From Microbacteriaceae bacterium VKM Ac-2854 (lineage in GTDB: Bacteria; Actinomycetota; Actinomycetes; Actinomycetales; Microbacteriaceae), in contig JABMLH010000003.1 in assembly GCA_013205085.1 (NCBI GenBank), forward strand, positions 372,001 through 436,000: a DNA stretch of 64,000 nucleotides. The letters are read 5' to 3'. This document shows, in pieces, positions 40,559 through 49,721 of this stretch. Numbering within the stretch: the first letter of the stretch is position 1; every line of letters starts with the position of its first letter. Under the pieces are notes generated by a model that worked only from the letters and a program-made list of their open reading frames with translations, did no database searches and was not told the DNA's origin. Position numbers and translations under genes: made by a program.

Positions 40559-41467
40559 ATGGACATCGACAAGCTGCGCGCCCTCGTCGAGCTGGATCGC
40601 CTCGGCACCATGGCGGCCGTCGCGCAGGCCACCGGCTACGGCACCTCGGCGGTCAGTCAGCAGCTCGCCGCCCTGGAACGCCAATCGGGAGTGCGACTGC
40701 TGGAGGCGTCGGGGCGCCGGGTTCGACTGACTCCGGCCGGGCGACGACTCGCGGAGCACGGCCGCGGCATCCTCGCGGCGGTCACCGCGGCGGAGACCGA
40801 GCTGGCGGCGCAGGGTGAGCCGCACGGACTGGTGCGCATCGGCGGGTTCACCGGCGCGCTCCGCGACGCGGTACTGCCCGCCTTCACCCGGCTGATCGAG
40901 CGCTATCCCGCGATCGAGTTGGAGGTGTCGGAGGGCGAGCCGGAGGAGGTGCTCGCCTGGCTGGACGACGACGTGATCGACGTCGGTTTCATCTACGACT
41001 ATTCGATGGTGCCGCGCGAGCCGCGGCATCCGACGACGCTGTTGTTCGCCCGGGAGATGGTCATCGCCGTGCCCGACGGGGTCGACGTGCCCGACCGCAT
41101 CCGCACCCCCGCCGATCTCGAGGCACTGCGCGGCTGGGACTGGATCGGCAACTCCCGCGATTCCGGCGACGACGAGCTCTCGGCACGACTGTGCGCGCTC
41201 GGCGCATGGACCCCGACGATCCGGCATCGAGCGGACAGCCTCGCCCTCGTGATCGATCTGGTCGCGGCACGTCGGGGCGTCAGCATGATCGTGAGCGATT
41301 CCCCGGAGATCGCGCGGGTCCGCACCGTGCACATCGATCTCGCCCGCGTCGAGCGCCGCGTCTGGAGCGTGCTCCGCGCCGGCACCGCGGCCTGGCCGGC
41401 GACCGCCGCCGTGCTCGCCGAGGTCGACGCCCACATCCACAACGTCCGCCCGAACCCCTGCCCCTGA
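40559..41467 (+). CDS. LysR family transcriptional regulator
   Basis: A 302-residue regulator. The N-terminal winged helix is IDKLRALVELDRLGTMAAVAQATGYGTSAVSQQLAALERQSGVRLLE, the effector domain follows from residue 95 (GLVRIGGFTGALRDAVLPAFTRLIERYPAIELE). GATAAT (40547-40552) lies 6 nt before the ATG, a leaderless layout. It is divergent from the EamA transporter gene with about 55 bp between starts, so it probably controls both. Confidence 0.92.
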   Translation: MDIDKLRALVELDRLGTMAAVAQATGYGTSAVSQQLAALERQSGVRLLEASGRRVRLTPAGRRLAEHGRGILAAVTAAETELAAQGEPHGLVRIGGFTGALRDAVLPAFTRLIERYPAIELEVSEGEPEEVLAWLDDDVIDVGFIYDYSMVPREPRHPTTLLFAREMVIAVPDGVDVPDRIRTPADLEALRGWDWIGNSRDSGDDELSARLCALGAWTPTIRHRADSLALVIDLVAARRGVSMIVSDSPEIARVRTVHIDLARVERRVWSVLRAGTAAWPATAAVLAEVDAHIHNVRPNPCP

Positions 41468-41481
41468 CCCCGCGCCCCTGA

Positions 41482-41548
41482 CCCCGCGAGATGCCTCTTC
41501 TGTACAGTTTTCGCGGCGTGTCGCGTACAGAAGAGGCATCTCGCGGGG
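41482..41548. terminator. Perfect 24-bp inverted repeat after the LysR gene
   Basis: Arms 41482-41505 and 41525-41548 (CCCCGCGAGATGCCTC... and complement) are perfectly complementary with a 19-nt loop. It closes the lysR transcript just before the Wadjet locus. Confidence 0.75.
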
Positions 41549-41587
41549 CGGGGGCGGCCCGGATTCGAGGAGCACGGCCCCCTCAAG

Positions 41588-41642
41588 TAAGGTCTTCGGG
41601 GTGCCCGCGCCCGGGCAGCAGGACGACACGGAGGCGGCGTGA
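41588..41642 (+). promoter_or_regulatory. Leaderless 13-codon leader ORF in front of jetA
   Basis: TAAGGT (41588-41593) is followed after 7 nt by a GTG at 41601 that opens [13 protein letters not shown]; its TGA (41640-41642) overlaps the GTG start of jetA (41639) as GTGA. The jetA start also has GGAGG upstream, inside this mini-ORF. The layout predicts that translation of the mini-ORF is coupled to jetA. Confidence 0.5.
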
Positions 41643-43201
41643 GCGAGATCACCGCGGAGTACGCGCGGGTGCGTGACGCGTTCGCGAAGCCCACCATCGG
41701 TCTGCTCGGCGGCAAGTGGTCGCCGGTCGCCATCACGATCTTCCGGCTCTCCTTCAGCCGGGAGGCCCAGTTCGTTCCGGTCGACCGGCTGCACACCCAG
41801 GTCGAGGAGTACCTTGCCGAGCTGCGCTCCGCCGGCATCGCGACGCCCGACGGTGTGGACGGGCGATCGCTCTGCCGGCAGTGGCTGAACAGCCAGTGGC
41901 TGTTCCGCACCACCGGCGAGGACGACGCTGACGCGGACGAGCAGTACTCGCTCACCTCGCACGCCCTGGAGGCGATGGCGGCGATCGACGGCCTGGCCGC
42001 CGATCGCGCGTTGATCAGTGAATCGCGCTTGACCACCATCCTCGAATCCGTGCGGCGCTGGGCGCTGAAAGCCAGCCCCGACAAGGACGAGCAGCTGCGC
42101 CGCCTGGATGCGCAGATCAACGAGCTCACCGCCGAGCGCGATCGCCTGCAGCACGGCGGCGAGGTGCGCGCCGCGAGCGACGCCGACATGCTCGACGGCT
42201 ACGCCAACCTGACCGACCTGCTGCGCCAGCTGCCCGGCGATTTCAAGCGCGTCGAGGAGTCGGTGCAGGGCATGCACCGCCGGATCGTGCAGGACTTCCG
42301 CGACGACGAGCGCCCGATCGCCGAGGTGCTCGACGAGTACCTGCGCCGCACGGACGAGCTGATGACGTCGACGCCCGAGGGCCGCGCCTTCGAGGGCGCC
42401 TTCCGGCTGCTGCTGGATGAGAAGCTGCTGCAGCACCTGAAGAACGACATCGCCGCGATCCTCGACCATCCGTTCTCGAACACGCTCAGCGCCACCGAAC
42501 GCCGCTCGTTCCGCTCGGCCGTCGCCGTGATCCGCCAGGGCGTCGACGATGTGCTCACCCAGCGCAGCAGGCTCACCTCGACCCTGCGCGACCACATCGT
42601 GAACCACGACGTGATCCGCGACCGCGAACTCGACGCCACCCTGCGGCGGATCAATCAGCTCTTCGCGACCTGGATGGAGGACGCCGGCCCGCGCACCACG
42701 GTCGAGCTGCCGCTCATCCCCGAAGCGCTCGACATCGAGCACCTGCGCGAGCGCTTCTACGACCCCGACGTCGAGCTGCCGCCGCCGGCACTGGTCGACG
42801 AAGGTGCGCTCGAGTTGCCCGAGCTGACCATCGAGCAGCTGCGCACCCAGGGCGGCCCGCTGCTGGCCGAACTGCGCGGTGCCTTCGCCGAGCGGATCGT
42901 CGAGCACGGTGCCGCGACGGCGCGGGATGCGTGGAGCACCCTGCCGGAGGCGCTGCGCCGCCCCGTCGAGCTGTACGGCATGCTGCACATCGCCACCCAG
43001 ATCGGCGCGATCGCGAATGCGGATGGTCCCCTCGGCGAGCGCCACCACGTCGAGGCGGTTCGTCCGAACGGCGAGACCGTGCGTTTCGCCGTGCCCGCGA
43101 TCCCGCTCGCGCCGGAACACGCCTCTGCCCTGCTGTACGCGCCCGTGCTGTTCGACGACGAACTCGACTCCCCCGCATCCGAGACGATCCGTGAGGCCTG
43201 A
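41639..43201 (+). CDS. jetA: Wadjet JetA (DUF3375, kleisin-like subunit)
   Basis: A 520-residue DUF3375 protein, the kleisin (MukF-like) subunit of a type I Wadjet/EptABCD complex that recognises and inactivates circular plasmid DNA. Recognisable stretches: [28 protein letters not shown] at the N-terminus, [18 protein letters not shown] and [26 protein letters not shown], and [19 protein letters not shown] in the middle, followed by a helical region rich in charged residues. The GTG start follows GGAGGCGGC and is overlapped by a leaderless mini-ORF. jetB follows 1 bp after the stop. Cytoplasmic. Confidence 0.9.
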   Translation: MSEITAEYARVRDAFAKPTIGLLGGKWSPVAITIFRLSFSREAQFVPVDRLHTQVEEYLAELRSAGIATPDGVDGRSLCRQWLNSQWLFRTTGEDDADADEQYSLTSHALEAMAAIDGLAADRALISESRLTTILESVRRWALKASPDKDEQLRRLDAQINELTAERDRLQHGGEVRAASDADMLDGYANLTDLLRQLPGDFKRVEESVQGMHRRIVQDFRDDERPIAEVLDEYLRRTDELMTSTPEGRAFEGAFRLLLDEKLLQHLKNDIAAILDHPFSNTLSATERRSFRSAVAVIRQGVDDVLTQRSRLTSTLRDHIVNHDVIRDRELDATLRRINQLFATWMEDAGPRTTVELPLIPEALDIEHLRERFYDPDVELPPPALVDEGALELPELTIEQLRTQGGPLLAELRGAFAERIVEHGAATARDAWSTLPEALRRPVELYGMLHIATQIGAIANADGPLGERHHVEAVRPNGETVRFAVPAIPLAPEHASALLYAPVLFDDELDSPASETIREA

Positions 43202-43202
43202 C

Positions 43203-43994
43203 ATGACGGACACTGACTTGACCGACACCGACATGACGGACACTGACCTGACCGACACCGACATGACGGACATCGACACCGATATCGATCTACCCGACCT
43301 CCTCGACGATGACGCGGCGGGCGATCCCTTCGAGGAAGAGGATTCGCGCCTCTCCCTCTTCGAGGGCGACGAGGGCCGGCTCAGCCTCGATCAGCGCCGC
43401 ACCATGGTGGCGCTGCTGAAGAACCGCTACATCAGCCCGACCCGGCACCCCGTCGAATGGCGCACGCTGCTGGCCGACGAGACGCTGTTCCGCGGGCGGC
43501 TGAACGAGCTGTTCCTGGAGCTGCACGTCGACCCGAACTACGAGGTCGCGTTCAAGCGTCAGGCGCGGCCTGAGAGCGGCCGCGCCTTCCCGACCCTGCT
43601 GCACGATGTGTCCTACACCCGCGAGGAGACCATCCTGCTGGTGTTCCTGCGCACCCGGTTGCGTAGCGAGCGGGCCGGTGGCGCGCAGAACGTGGTCGTG
43701 GATCACGACGAGCTCGTCGAGCACGTCGCGCACTTCCGTCCCGCGCACGCGACCGACCTCGCGGGCGACCGCGCCCGCACCGAGCGCGCGATCGAGAAGC
43801 TGCTCGCCGCGAAGATCCTGCTGCGCAGCACCGATCCGAAGCGGCACCGCCTCTCCCCCGTGCTGGAGGTGCTGCTGCCGCTGGACCGGCTGCAGGAGTT
43901 GCTGGCCTGGCTGGTCACGCAGACGGCGGCCGAGAACGCTGCCGACGCCCTTCCTGCCGACGAGACCGAGTCGAAGGACGGTGACACCGAGTGA
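43203..43994 (+). CDS. jetB: Wadjet JetB (DUF4194, KITE-like subunit) with repeated acidic N-terminus
   Basis: A 263-residue DUF4194 protein, the KITE (MukE-like) subunit of Wadjet. The conserved part starts near residue 45: [41 protein letters not shown], and ends with [22 protein letters not shown]. The first 30 residues are an unusual acidic repeat, [10 protein letters not shown] twice and then [10 protein letters not shown], encoded by 30-bp tandem repeats (43203-43232, 43233-43262, degenerate third). Three in-frame ATGs result, so the real start may vary. Its stop overlaps the GTG of jetC (GTGA). Confidence 0.9.
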   Translation: MTDTDLTDTDMTDTDLTDTDMTDIDTDIDLPDLLDDDAAGDPFEEEDSRLSLFEGDEGRLSLDQRRTMVALLKNRYISPTRHPVEWRTLLADETLFRGRLNELFLELHVDPNYEVAFKRQARPESGRAFPTLLHDVSYTREETILLVFLRTRLRSERAGGAQNVVVDHDELVEHVAHFRPAHATDLAGDRARTERAIEKLLAAKILLRSTDPKRHRLSPVLEVLLPLDRLQELLAWLVTQTAAENAADALPADETESKDGDTE

Positions 43995-46900
43995 GCGCGT
44001 TCAGCCTGGACATCCCACTGATCGAGGAGGCACTGCAGTGGACCGCCGAGTCGCTGCAGGTCGTGAACTGGGGCGGCTTCGAAGGCCACCGCTCCATCCC
44101 GTTCTCGGCCCGCTCCACCCTCGTCTCCGGCGCGTCCGGCACCGGAAAGAGCACCCTGCTCGACGCCTACCTGGCCGTGATGATGCCCTCCGATGTGCCG
44201 TTCAACGGCGCGTCCAACGACGCCACGGTCGGTCGCGCCCGCGGCGCCGAGCAGCGCAACTTGCTCACCTACCTCCGCGGCAAGATCGACTCCACGCGCG
44301 ACCCGGCGACCGGGCAGCTGCGCGACAAGAACCTGCGTGGCACGGACGGACCCACCTGGGGCGCCGTCGGCGTCACGTTCGTCAACGGCGACGGCAACCG
44401 CTACACCGCGCTGCGCACGTACATCGTGCCGCGGCGGGCGACCCGCAACACCGAGATCGCGATGACCCTCGCGACGGTCGACGGCGCCTTCGACCTGCGC
44501 CGCCTGGAGGCCTTCGTGCCGCGGCGCTTCGAGAAGGGCGAGCTGGAGGCGCGCGTACCGGGCCTGGCCGTCCGCGAGACCTACGCCCAATTCGCCTACG
44601 CCCTGCACAGCCGGCTCGGCATCGGCGCGAGCGGCGACGGCAACCGCGCGATGCGCCTGCTCGCGCGCATCCAGGCCGGACAGAACATGCCGTCGGTCGA
44701 TGGGCTGTACAAGTCCATGGTGCTGGAGCGCCCGAGCACCTACGACGCCGCGGATCGGGCCATCGCGCACTTCGGCGCGCTGGATGAGGCGTACGAGGCG
44801 ATGGTCACCGAGTCGCAGAAGGCGAAGGTGCTCGAGCGCATCCCGCAGCTGCACGCCGACCTCACCGGCGCGGTCGAGAGCGCCCGATCGATCGACGTGC
44901 TCGGCGTCACCGACGACGGCGACACGCCCTTCGCACTCTGGGCCGCCCGCACCAAGGAGTCGCTGCTCGGCGAGGCCGTCGAGAAGAACCGGCTCGAACG
45001 CGCCACGGCGCAGTCCAGCCACCACGCCGCCAAGGCCCGCCAGCTCGCCGCCGACGTGCGCCTCGCCGAACTCGGCGAGCAGATCCGTGACAACGGCGGA
45101 GATGCGCGCGGCAGGCTCGCCCGCCAGGTCGAGGATCTGCAGGAGCGGCACGACGCCGTCGCCGCTGCGCGCTCGGTATTCGAGGCCAAGACCGCCGTGC
45201 TGGAGGCCGACCTCGCCTCCCGCGCGCACTTCGACATCGCGCGCGCCGCCGCGTCCAGCTTCCTCGACACCCTCTCGGGTCGGCAGACCGAGCTGCAGAA
45301 CGAACGCGACGCGCTGCTGCGCTCGATGCTGCCGCTGGAGAACCGCAACCGCAGCCTGCGTAAGGAGAAGGAGTCGCTCGGCGCCCGCAACGGCTCCGTC
45401 TCGACCCGCCTGCACAACGCCCGCGTCGAGCTGGCCCGCGCGGCCGGGCTCGACCCATCGGAGTTGCCCTTCGTCGCCGAGCTGCTCGATCTCAAGCCGG
45501 GCGAGGAGAACTGGCGCACCGCCGTCGAGGTCACCCTGCACGGCGTCGCGCGGATCCTGCTGGTCGACGAGAGCAAGCTGGATGCGTTCAGCCGCGCCAT
45601 CGACCGGGTGCGCATCCCGTTCCGCGTCAACTTCGAAGGCGTCGCGCTGCGGGCGTACGCGCACGCTGACACCGACGAGCGGATGATCTCGGGCAAACTG
45701 CTGTTCAAGGACAGCCCCCACAGCGCCTGGGTGCAGGAGCGCACGCAGGCGTCGGGTATCGACGCGCTCTGCGTCGACGGCGCGGCCGAGCTGGGCGGCG
45801 GCGGCCGACGGGTCACCGCGGCCGGCCAGACTCGCGACGGCTCCCGCGGCGCGCACGGCGAACTCGGCGGCGCCCCCATCATCGGCTTCACGAGCGAGCA
45901 CCGGCTCGCCGCGATCGACGCGGAACTGCTCGACGTCGCCCGCGACATCGAGGCGCTCGGGCTGCGACGGGATGCGGTCTCGCGCGAGCTATCCGGACTC
46001 GTCGCGCGCCGCTCCGCGCACGAGTACCTGCTGGCCGTCGAGTGGTCGTCCATCGACACCGCGATCGTGCGCGAGGAGCTGGATCGCATCCGCGCCGCGC
46101 ACGACGCGCTGCTCGCCTCCAGCGACGTGCTGCGCGAGCTGGAGGAGCAGAAGAGCGCCCTCCTGCTCGACGCCGACGCCTCCGCCCGCGAGCGCTACCT
46201 CAGTGACGAACGCGTCGCGCTGCTCGACGCCGCGCACGGTCGCCTCGTCGACCAGCAGGATGCGGTGACGGATGCGGTCGACCGGCTGACGGCCGCCGTC
46301 GAGCTCGGTGACGAGCAGTCCGCCCAGCTGGACGCACTCTTCGCCTCCGTGGGTGATTCGGGCGACCTGCCCAGCTTCGACGCCAATGTGCAGCGGCTGC
46401 GGCACCGGCTGAACGCCGAGACCGCCGGCGCGCTGGAGACCGCCAATCGGGCGACCGCAGGCCTCGTCTCGGCCTTCGAAGCATTCCAGTTCACCTGGCC
46501 CGATCCGAACCTCGGCACCGGCGTCGAATCGTACGAGGACTACCGTGCGATCCTGGACCGGATTCTGGAGACCGGCCTGCACGAGCGCCGCGTCGAGTGG
46601 ACCCGCCGGCTCTCGCGCTGGAGCGGTGAGGATCTGGTGCCGCTCAGCGGAGCGTTCGACAACGCCGTCGAGGAGATCGAGGACAGGCTGATGCCGGTCA
46701 ACGCGATTCTCGCCACGCTGCCCTTCGGCGCGCAGAACGACAGCCTCAAGATCGTGCTGCGTCGGCAGACCCGCGAGGACGTGCTGGTCTTCCGCCGCGA
46801 GCTGAAGAAGCTCTCGTCCGGCGCCACCGAGACGCTGACGGACGACCAGCTGGAGAAGCGTTTCGCGAGCCTGCGCCGCTTTATGGAGACGATCCGCGAC

Positions 46901-47371
46901 ACCTCGCGCAGCGACTCCGGCGCGAAGACCGGGCCCTCGCGCCGCGACTACTTCCTCGATGTGCGCCGGCACGTCGAGATCACCGCCGTGCGCTACCGCA
47001 GCGACGGCACCGACGTCAGCGTCTACTCGTCGCTCGGCGACAAGAGCGGCGGCGAGACCCAGGAGTTGATCGCCTTCATCGTCGGCGCCGCACTGCGCTA
47101 CCAGCTCGGCGACGAGACCCGCGACCGGCCGCGCTTCGCGCCCGTGTTCCTCGACGAGGCCTTCATCAAGGCCGACTCGGAGTTCGCCGGCCGCGCCGTT
47201 TCGGCGTGGCTGAAGCTCGGCTTCCAGCTGATCGTCGGCGCGCCGCTCGACAAGGTGACCGCCCTGGAGCCGTACATGGACACCCTGCTGTCGATGACGA
47301 AGGACACGGCGACGGGGCACTCGCACGTCTACGAGATCACGAAGCCGGGCGAGGACGTCGCCGCCGGCTGA
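43991..47371 (+). CDS. jetC: Wadjet JetC (SMC/MukB-like ATPase)
   Basis: An 1126-residue SMC-like ATPase, the motor of Wadjet. Walker [10 protein letters not shown] is at residues 47 to 55, then a head portion, long Ala/Glu/Arg coiled-coil arms from about residue 280 to 480 and 650 to 800 around a hinge region ([26 protein letters not shown]), and the C-terminal head with signature [17 protein letters not shown] near 1015 and Walker [15 protein letters not shown] near 1055. The GTG overlaps the jetB stop. After its stop the next 180 bp hold only a palindrome; the expected jetD (DUF3322/DUF2220 toprim nuclease) gene is not found in the window. Confidence 0.92.
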   Translation: MSAFSLDIPLIEEALQWTAESLQVVNWGGFEGHRSIPFSARSTLVSGASGTGKSTLLDAYLAVMMPSDVPFNGASNDATVGRARGAEQRNLLTYLRGKIDSTRDPATGQLRDKNLRGTDGPTWGAVGVTFVNGDGNRYTALRTYIVPRRATRNTEIAMTLATVDGAFDLRRLEAFVPRRFEKGELEARVPGLAVRETYAQFAYALHSRLGIGASGDGNRAMRLLARIQAGQNMPSVDGLYKSMVLERPSTYDAADRAIAHFGALDEAYEAMVTESQKAKVLERIPQLHADLTGAVESARSIDVLGVTDDGDTPFALWAARTKESLLGEAVEKNRLERATAQSSHHAAKARQLAADVRLAELGEQIRDNGGDARGRLARQVEDLQERHDAVAAARSVFEAKTAVLEADLASRAHFDIARAAASSFLDTLSGRQTELQNERDALLRSMLPLENRNRSLRKEKESLGARNGSVSTRLHNARVELARAAGLDPSELPFVAELLDLKPGEENWRTAVEVTLHGVARILLVDESKLDAFSRAIDRVRIPFRVNFEGVALRAYAHADTDERMISGKLLFKDSPHSAWVQERTQASGIDALCVDGAAELGGGGRRVTAAGQTRDGSRGAHGELGGAPIIGFTSEHRLAAIDAELLDVARDIEALGLRRDAVSRELSGLVARRSAHEYLLAVEWSSIDTAIVREELDRIRAAHDALLASSDVLRELEEQKSALLLDADASARERYLSDERVALLDAAHGRLVDQQDAVTDAVDRLTAAVELGDEQSAQLDALFASVGDSGDLPSFDANVQRLRHRLNAETAGALETANRATAGLVSAFEAFQFTWPDPNLGTGVESYEDYRAILDRILETGLHERRVEWTRRLSRWSGEDLVPLSGAFDNAVEEIEDRLMPVNAILATLPFGAQNDSLKIVLRRQTREDVLVFRRELKKLSSGATETLTDDQLEKRFASLRRFMETIRDTSRSDSGAKTGPSRRDYFLDVRRHVEITAVRYRSDGTDVSVYSSLGDKSGGETQELIAFIVGAALRYQLGDETRDRPRFAPVFLDEAFIKADSEFAGRAVSAWLKLGFQLIVGAPLDKVTALEPYMDTLLSMTKDTATGHSHVYEITKPGEDVAAG

Positions 47372-47473
47372 GCCGCCTGCGGTGAAGCCCGGGTTGTCAC
47401 ATCCCGTCCCTCCGTGTCCGGATCCGGACGCGACGCGACCACCCGGGCTCGACGGGGTCCACCTCCCGTGCAT

Positions 47474-47535
47474 AACTTCGGCTGAGGGTGCTCGTCAGCG
47501 CCGATGGCGGCTGACGGACACTCTCAGCCGAAGTT
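47474..47535. repeat. Dispersed nested-hairpin element, family A copy 2
   Basis: Outer arms AACTTCGGCTGAG (47474-47486) and CTCAGCCGAAGTT (47523-47535), inner arms GTCAGC/GCTGAC. Same design as 9247-9310 and 58660-58721. Lies 100 bp past jetC, where jetD would be expected. Confidence 0.85.
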
Positions 47536-47555
47536 GAGTTCGCTACCGTTGACCC

Positions 47556-47888
47556 ATGACCGATCCGCAGCAGCCGTCCGCCTCTCCGTACGCGCCGTCT
47601 CCCCTGCCCGGCCCGCCGAACAACATCGGCTGGGCCGTCGCCGCGTTCATCTGCTTCTGGCCGCTCGCGTTCCACGCCTTCGGCGCCGCGACGCGTGTCG
47701 ACCGCGCCTGGCTCTCCGGCATGCCCGAGCTCGCCTGGCAGGAGTCGGCCCGCGCGAAGAAGCTCGGCCTGATCGCCCTCTGGATCGGCGTCGGGATCTT
47801 CGTGCTCTATTTCTTCCTGATCTTCGCCTTCAGCCTGCTGCCGCTGCTGTTCGTGTTCCTGTTCGGGCAAGCGTACAGCTACAACTAA
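47556..47888 (+). CDS. CD225/dispanin family membrane protein
   Basis: A 110-residue protein with a Pro-rich N-terminus (QQPSASPYAPSPLPGPPNNIG) and two membrane segments, WAVAAFICFWPLAFHAFG near residue 26 and LGLIALWIGVGIFVLYFFLIFAFSLLPLLFVFLF near residue 72. The first helix with FWP and the following loop (AATRVDRAWLSGMPELAWQESARAKKL) match the bacterial CD225/dispanin pattern. TACCGT (47544-47549) is six bases from the ATG, a leaderless start. Role unknown. Its stop overlaps the convergent next gene by 4 bp. Confidence 0.8.
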   Translation: MTDPQQPSASPYAPSPLPGPPNNIGWAVAAFICFWPLAFHAFGAATRVDRAWLSGMPELAWQESARAKKLGLIALWIGVGIFVLYFFLIFAFSLLPLLFVFLFGQAYSYN

Positions 47889-48235
47889 GACCGCAACTGG
47901 GCCTGCGTCCACCGGACCAACGCATCCGGGCGCACATAGTCGTGCAGCACGTAACGGTCCTCGACCGCGACGACGTTGACCCGCGACCACACCTCGATGC
48001 CAGCCGCAGCGAGTCCGGCGAGCGCCGGGTGGTAGTACGCCGCGATCTCGTCGGAGAGCCGACCGACCAGCACCCCGTCGATCCACAGTTGAACGACGTC
48101 GCGCTGGGGATGCGGGTGCAGCCAGCCGAGTCGCTCCCCGTTCCGCAGACCATCCCAGCCGGGAGCGCCGGGATCCGCGATGACCCGGAGCCAGCGGTCG
48201 GGGGCCTCGAGCAGGACGGACCGGTGTTCCGGCAT
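47885..48235 (-). CDS. Hypothetical 116-aa protein
   Basis: A 116-residue soluble protein, unknown family. Visible pieces are HRSVLLEAPDRWLRVIADPG, GLRNGERLGWLHPHPQRDVVQLWIDGVLVGRLS and LAAAGIEVWSRVNVVAVEDRYVLHDY, a strand-rich small domain. The ATG at 48235 follows AGAGGGG. No motif links it to the Wadjet genes upstream, and it is convergent to them. Codon use is native. Confidence 0.65.
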   Translation of the reverse strand: MPEHRSVLLEAPDRWLRVIADPGAPGWDGLRNGERLGWLHPHPQRDVVQLWIDGVLVGRLSDEIAAYYHPALAGLAAAGIEVWSRVNVVAVEDRYVLHDYVRPDALVRWTQAQLRS

Positions 48236-48367
48236 CGGCGACCCCTCTCGTCGGATTCGATTCGAGCCTAGACGGACGCGGCTCCTGGTCGGCGTCGTCG
48301 CGAGGCGAGCAGCCGGCATTGCTGACGTTCAGTGGTGGTGCTGAGGTTCAGGTGGTCTGGGGCAACT

Positions 48368-49495
48368 TCAGAACGGTGTCGGTCCGGGTATCGGTGGTGG
48401 ATCCTCCGGGAAGAGCTGTTCCCGGAACACCGGTCCGGTTGTCGCCCCGGGTACCTCGGGTGCTCGCGTCGTGACCTGGCGGCCGGTGGGGCTGGTCCAC
48501 TCGGCGGTGCCGTCGGGGTGCATCCGGTAGGTCCACTGCTCACCGTGCCGCACGTGGTGGTGTCCGCGTCGATCGGTGGCTGATGCGACCCATTGAGGGT
48601 CGCTGTCGCGTTTTGCAGATTCCTGATTGCGGGATGCCGCCTTTCGCGACGCTGGCGCGTCGCGCAGGTCAGGTCGCGGACCTCGATGTACACGCGCATC
48701 CCGTCGGGCGCGAAGCGGTGCAGCCGCTCCACCGAGATCAGCGCTCTCGCTGATCGAGTAGCCAAAGGCCGCTTGCGGCCGACGCGTATCGAGATCCATT
48801 CGCCAGCTCTCAAGGGAGGTGCAAGGGTCTTGATACGCGTCGGCCGCGGCCGGCCTTCGGCTACTCGACCAGCGAACACGGAAATCCCTGGCAGGGGCAC
48901 GGATGTCCGCGCACGCATCCGCCCGCAGCTGCGCGAGGGTTCGAGTCTCCGCCTCGCCCCTGCGCAACGACCGCGCAATGCGGTCCATCCGGTTGTAGGC
49001 GCCCATCGCAACGTGGGCGGGCAGCAGCGCGGACAACACTGCCATACCGTCGCAGTCCGGGGTGATCCACATTCCGCGACGCTCGCGCGCCGTCTCATGC
49101 CGCACAGTCAGCGGCTCGATCTGCAGCTCCTCCCGCAGCCGAGCGAGCGGCTTGCGTAGCTGCGTGGGCGTCATCTCGCGCGATGCGACCCGCTCCGACA
49201 CGCCCAGCGCGAGCGCGAGTTCCGCCCGGATGCTGCGCTCCGCGAGGTCGGACACGTCCCCGAACGCCCGCGAGCGAGCGGACGCGAACACGTCCGGTCG
49301 GGCAAGGCCCGCGCGGTACGCTGCGTAGAGCTTGCCGGCACTGTGCACTTTCAGAGGCGCGCACTCCATGGCGAGCGCTGCGGCCTCATCGCCGAGCTGG
49401 TGCACGGTGTTGCGCACCTGCTCCGCGGGTGGTGGTTCCTTCGTCTGATCCAGACAGGTATTCCAGCATGAGCCACCGACACCGAACGCGCCCAC
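48368..49495 (-). pseudogene. Broken DUF222/HNH endonuclease gene
   Basis: The N-terminal DUF222 part is intact in one frame from about 49480 to 48910 (for example ARSRAFGDVSDLAERSIRAELALALGVSERV and DGMAVLSALLPAHVAMGAYNRMDRIARSLR). The middle is interrupted by a palindromic element (48749-48873). The HNH region then appears in two frames: ERLHRFAPDGMRVYIEVRDLTCAT (about 48725-48650) in a different frame, and HHHVRHGEQWTYRMHPDGTAEWTSPTGR (about 48560-48470) back in the first frame. The zinc/HNH core between them, normally CDLDH...N..LC..HH, is missing, and a small palindrome CGCGACGC-TGGC-GCGTCGCG lies there. So it cannot encode an active nuclease. Such genes are multicopy in Microbacteriaceae. 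Confidence 0.8.
48749..48873. repeat. Palindromic insertion in the HNH gene
   Basis: About 125 bp with imperfect inverted arms: GCTGATCGAGTAGCC...GACGCGTATCGAGATCC on the left and the mirror image ending GGCTACTCGACCAGC on the right, with a central 30-nt spacer. It interrupts the DUF222/HNH gene and is of the REP/MITE type; no transposase is seen. Confidence 0.7.
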
Positions 49496-49613
49496 CGGAC
49501 GCGGTCACGACAACTCACCCCGAATCCGCCCCCGTGGAGAGGAGACAGGCCGACTCGATCCGCCGTGGTCGATCGCAAGCATCGTCATCCGCGCATGGCA
49601 GATCGCACCCCAG

Positions 49614-49687
49614 TAGGGCGTACGGGACTTGAACCCGTGACCGACGGATTATGAGTCCGCTGCTCTAACCGGCTGAGCTAACGCCCC
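49614..49687 (-). tRNA. tRNA with CAT anticodon (elongator Met or Ile2)
   Basis: Cloverleaf on the minus strand: acceptor GGGGCGT, D-arm TAGCTCAGCCGGTTAGAGCA, anticodon stem GCGGA/TCCGT with loop CTCATAA (anticodon CAT), T-arm ACGGGTTCAAGTCCCGT, discriminator A; CCA not encoded. It lacks the C1-A72-type initiator mismatch and three-GC anticodon stem, so it is not the initiator. Elongator Met and lysidine-modified Ile2 cannot be told apart here. Confidence 0.92.
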
Positions 49688-49721
49688 GCGGCGTCCGCAC
49701 TACCGGCGCGACAGGCTCGGA

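Noticed and set aside
47885-48235. Candidate for the missing JetD
   Set aside because: Only 116 residues, opposite strand, and no DUF3322 or toprim features.
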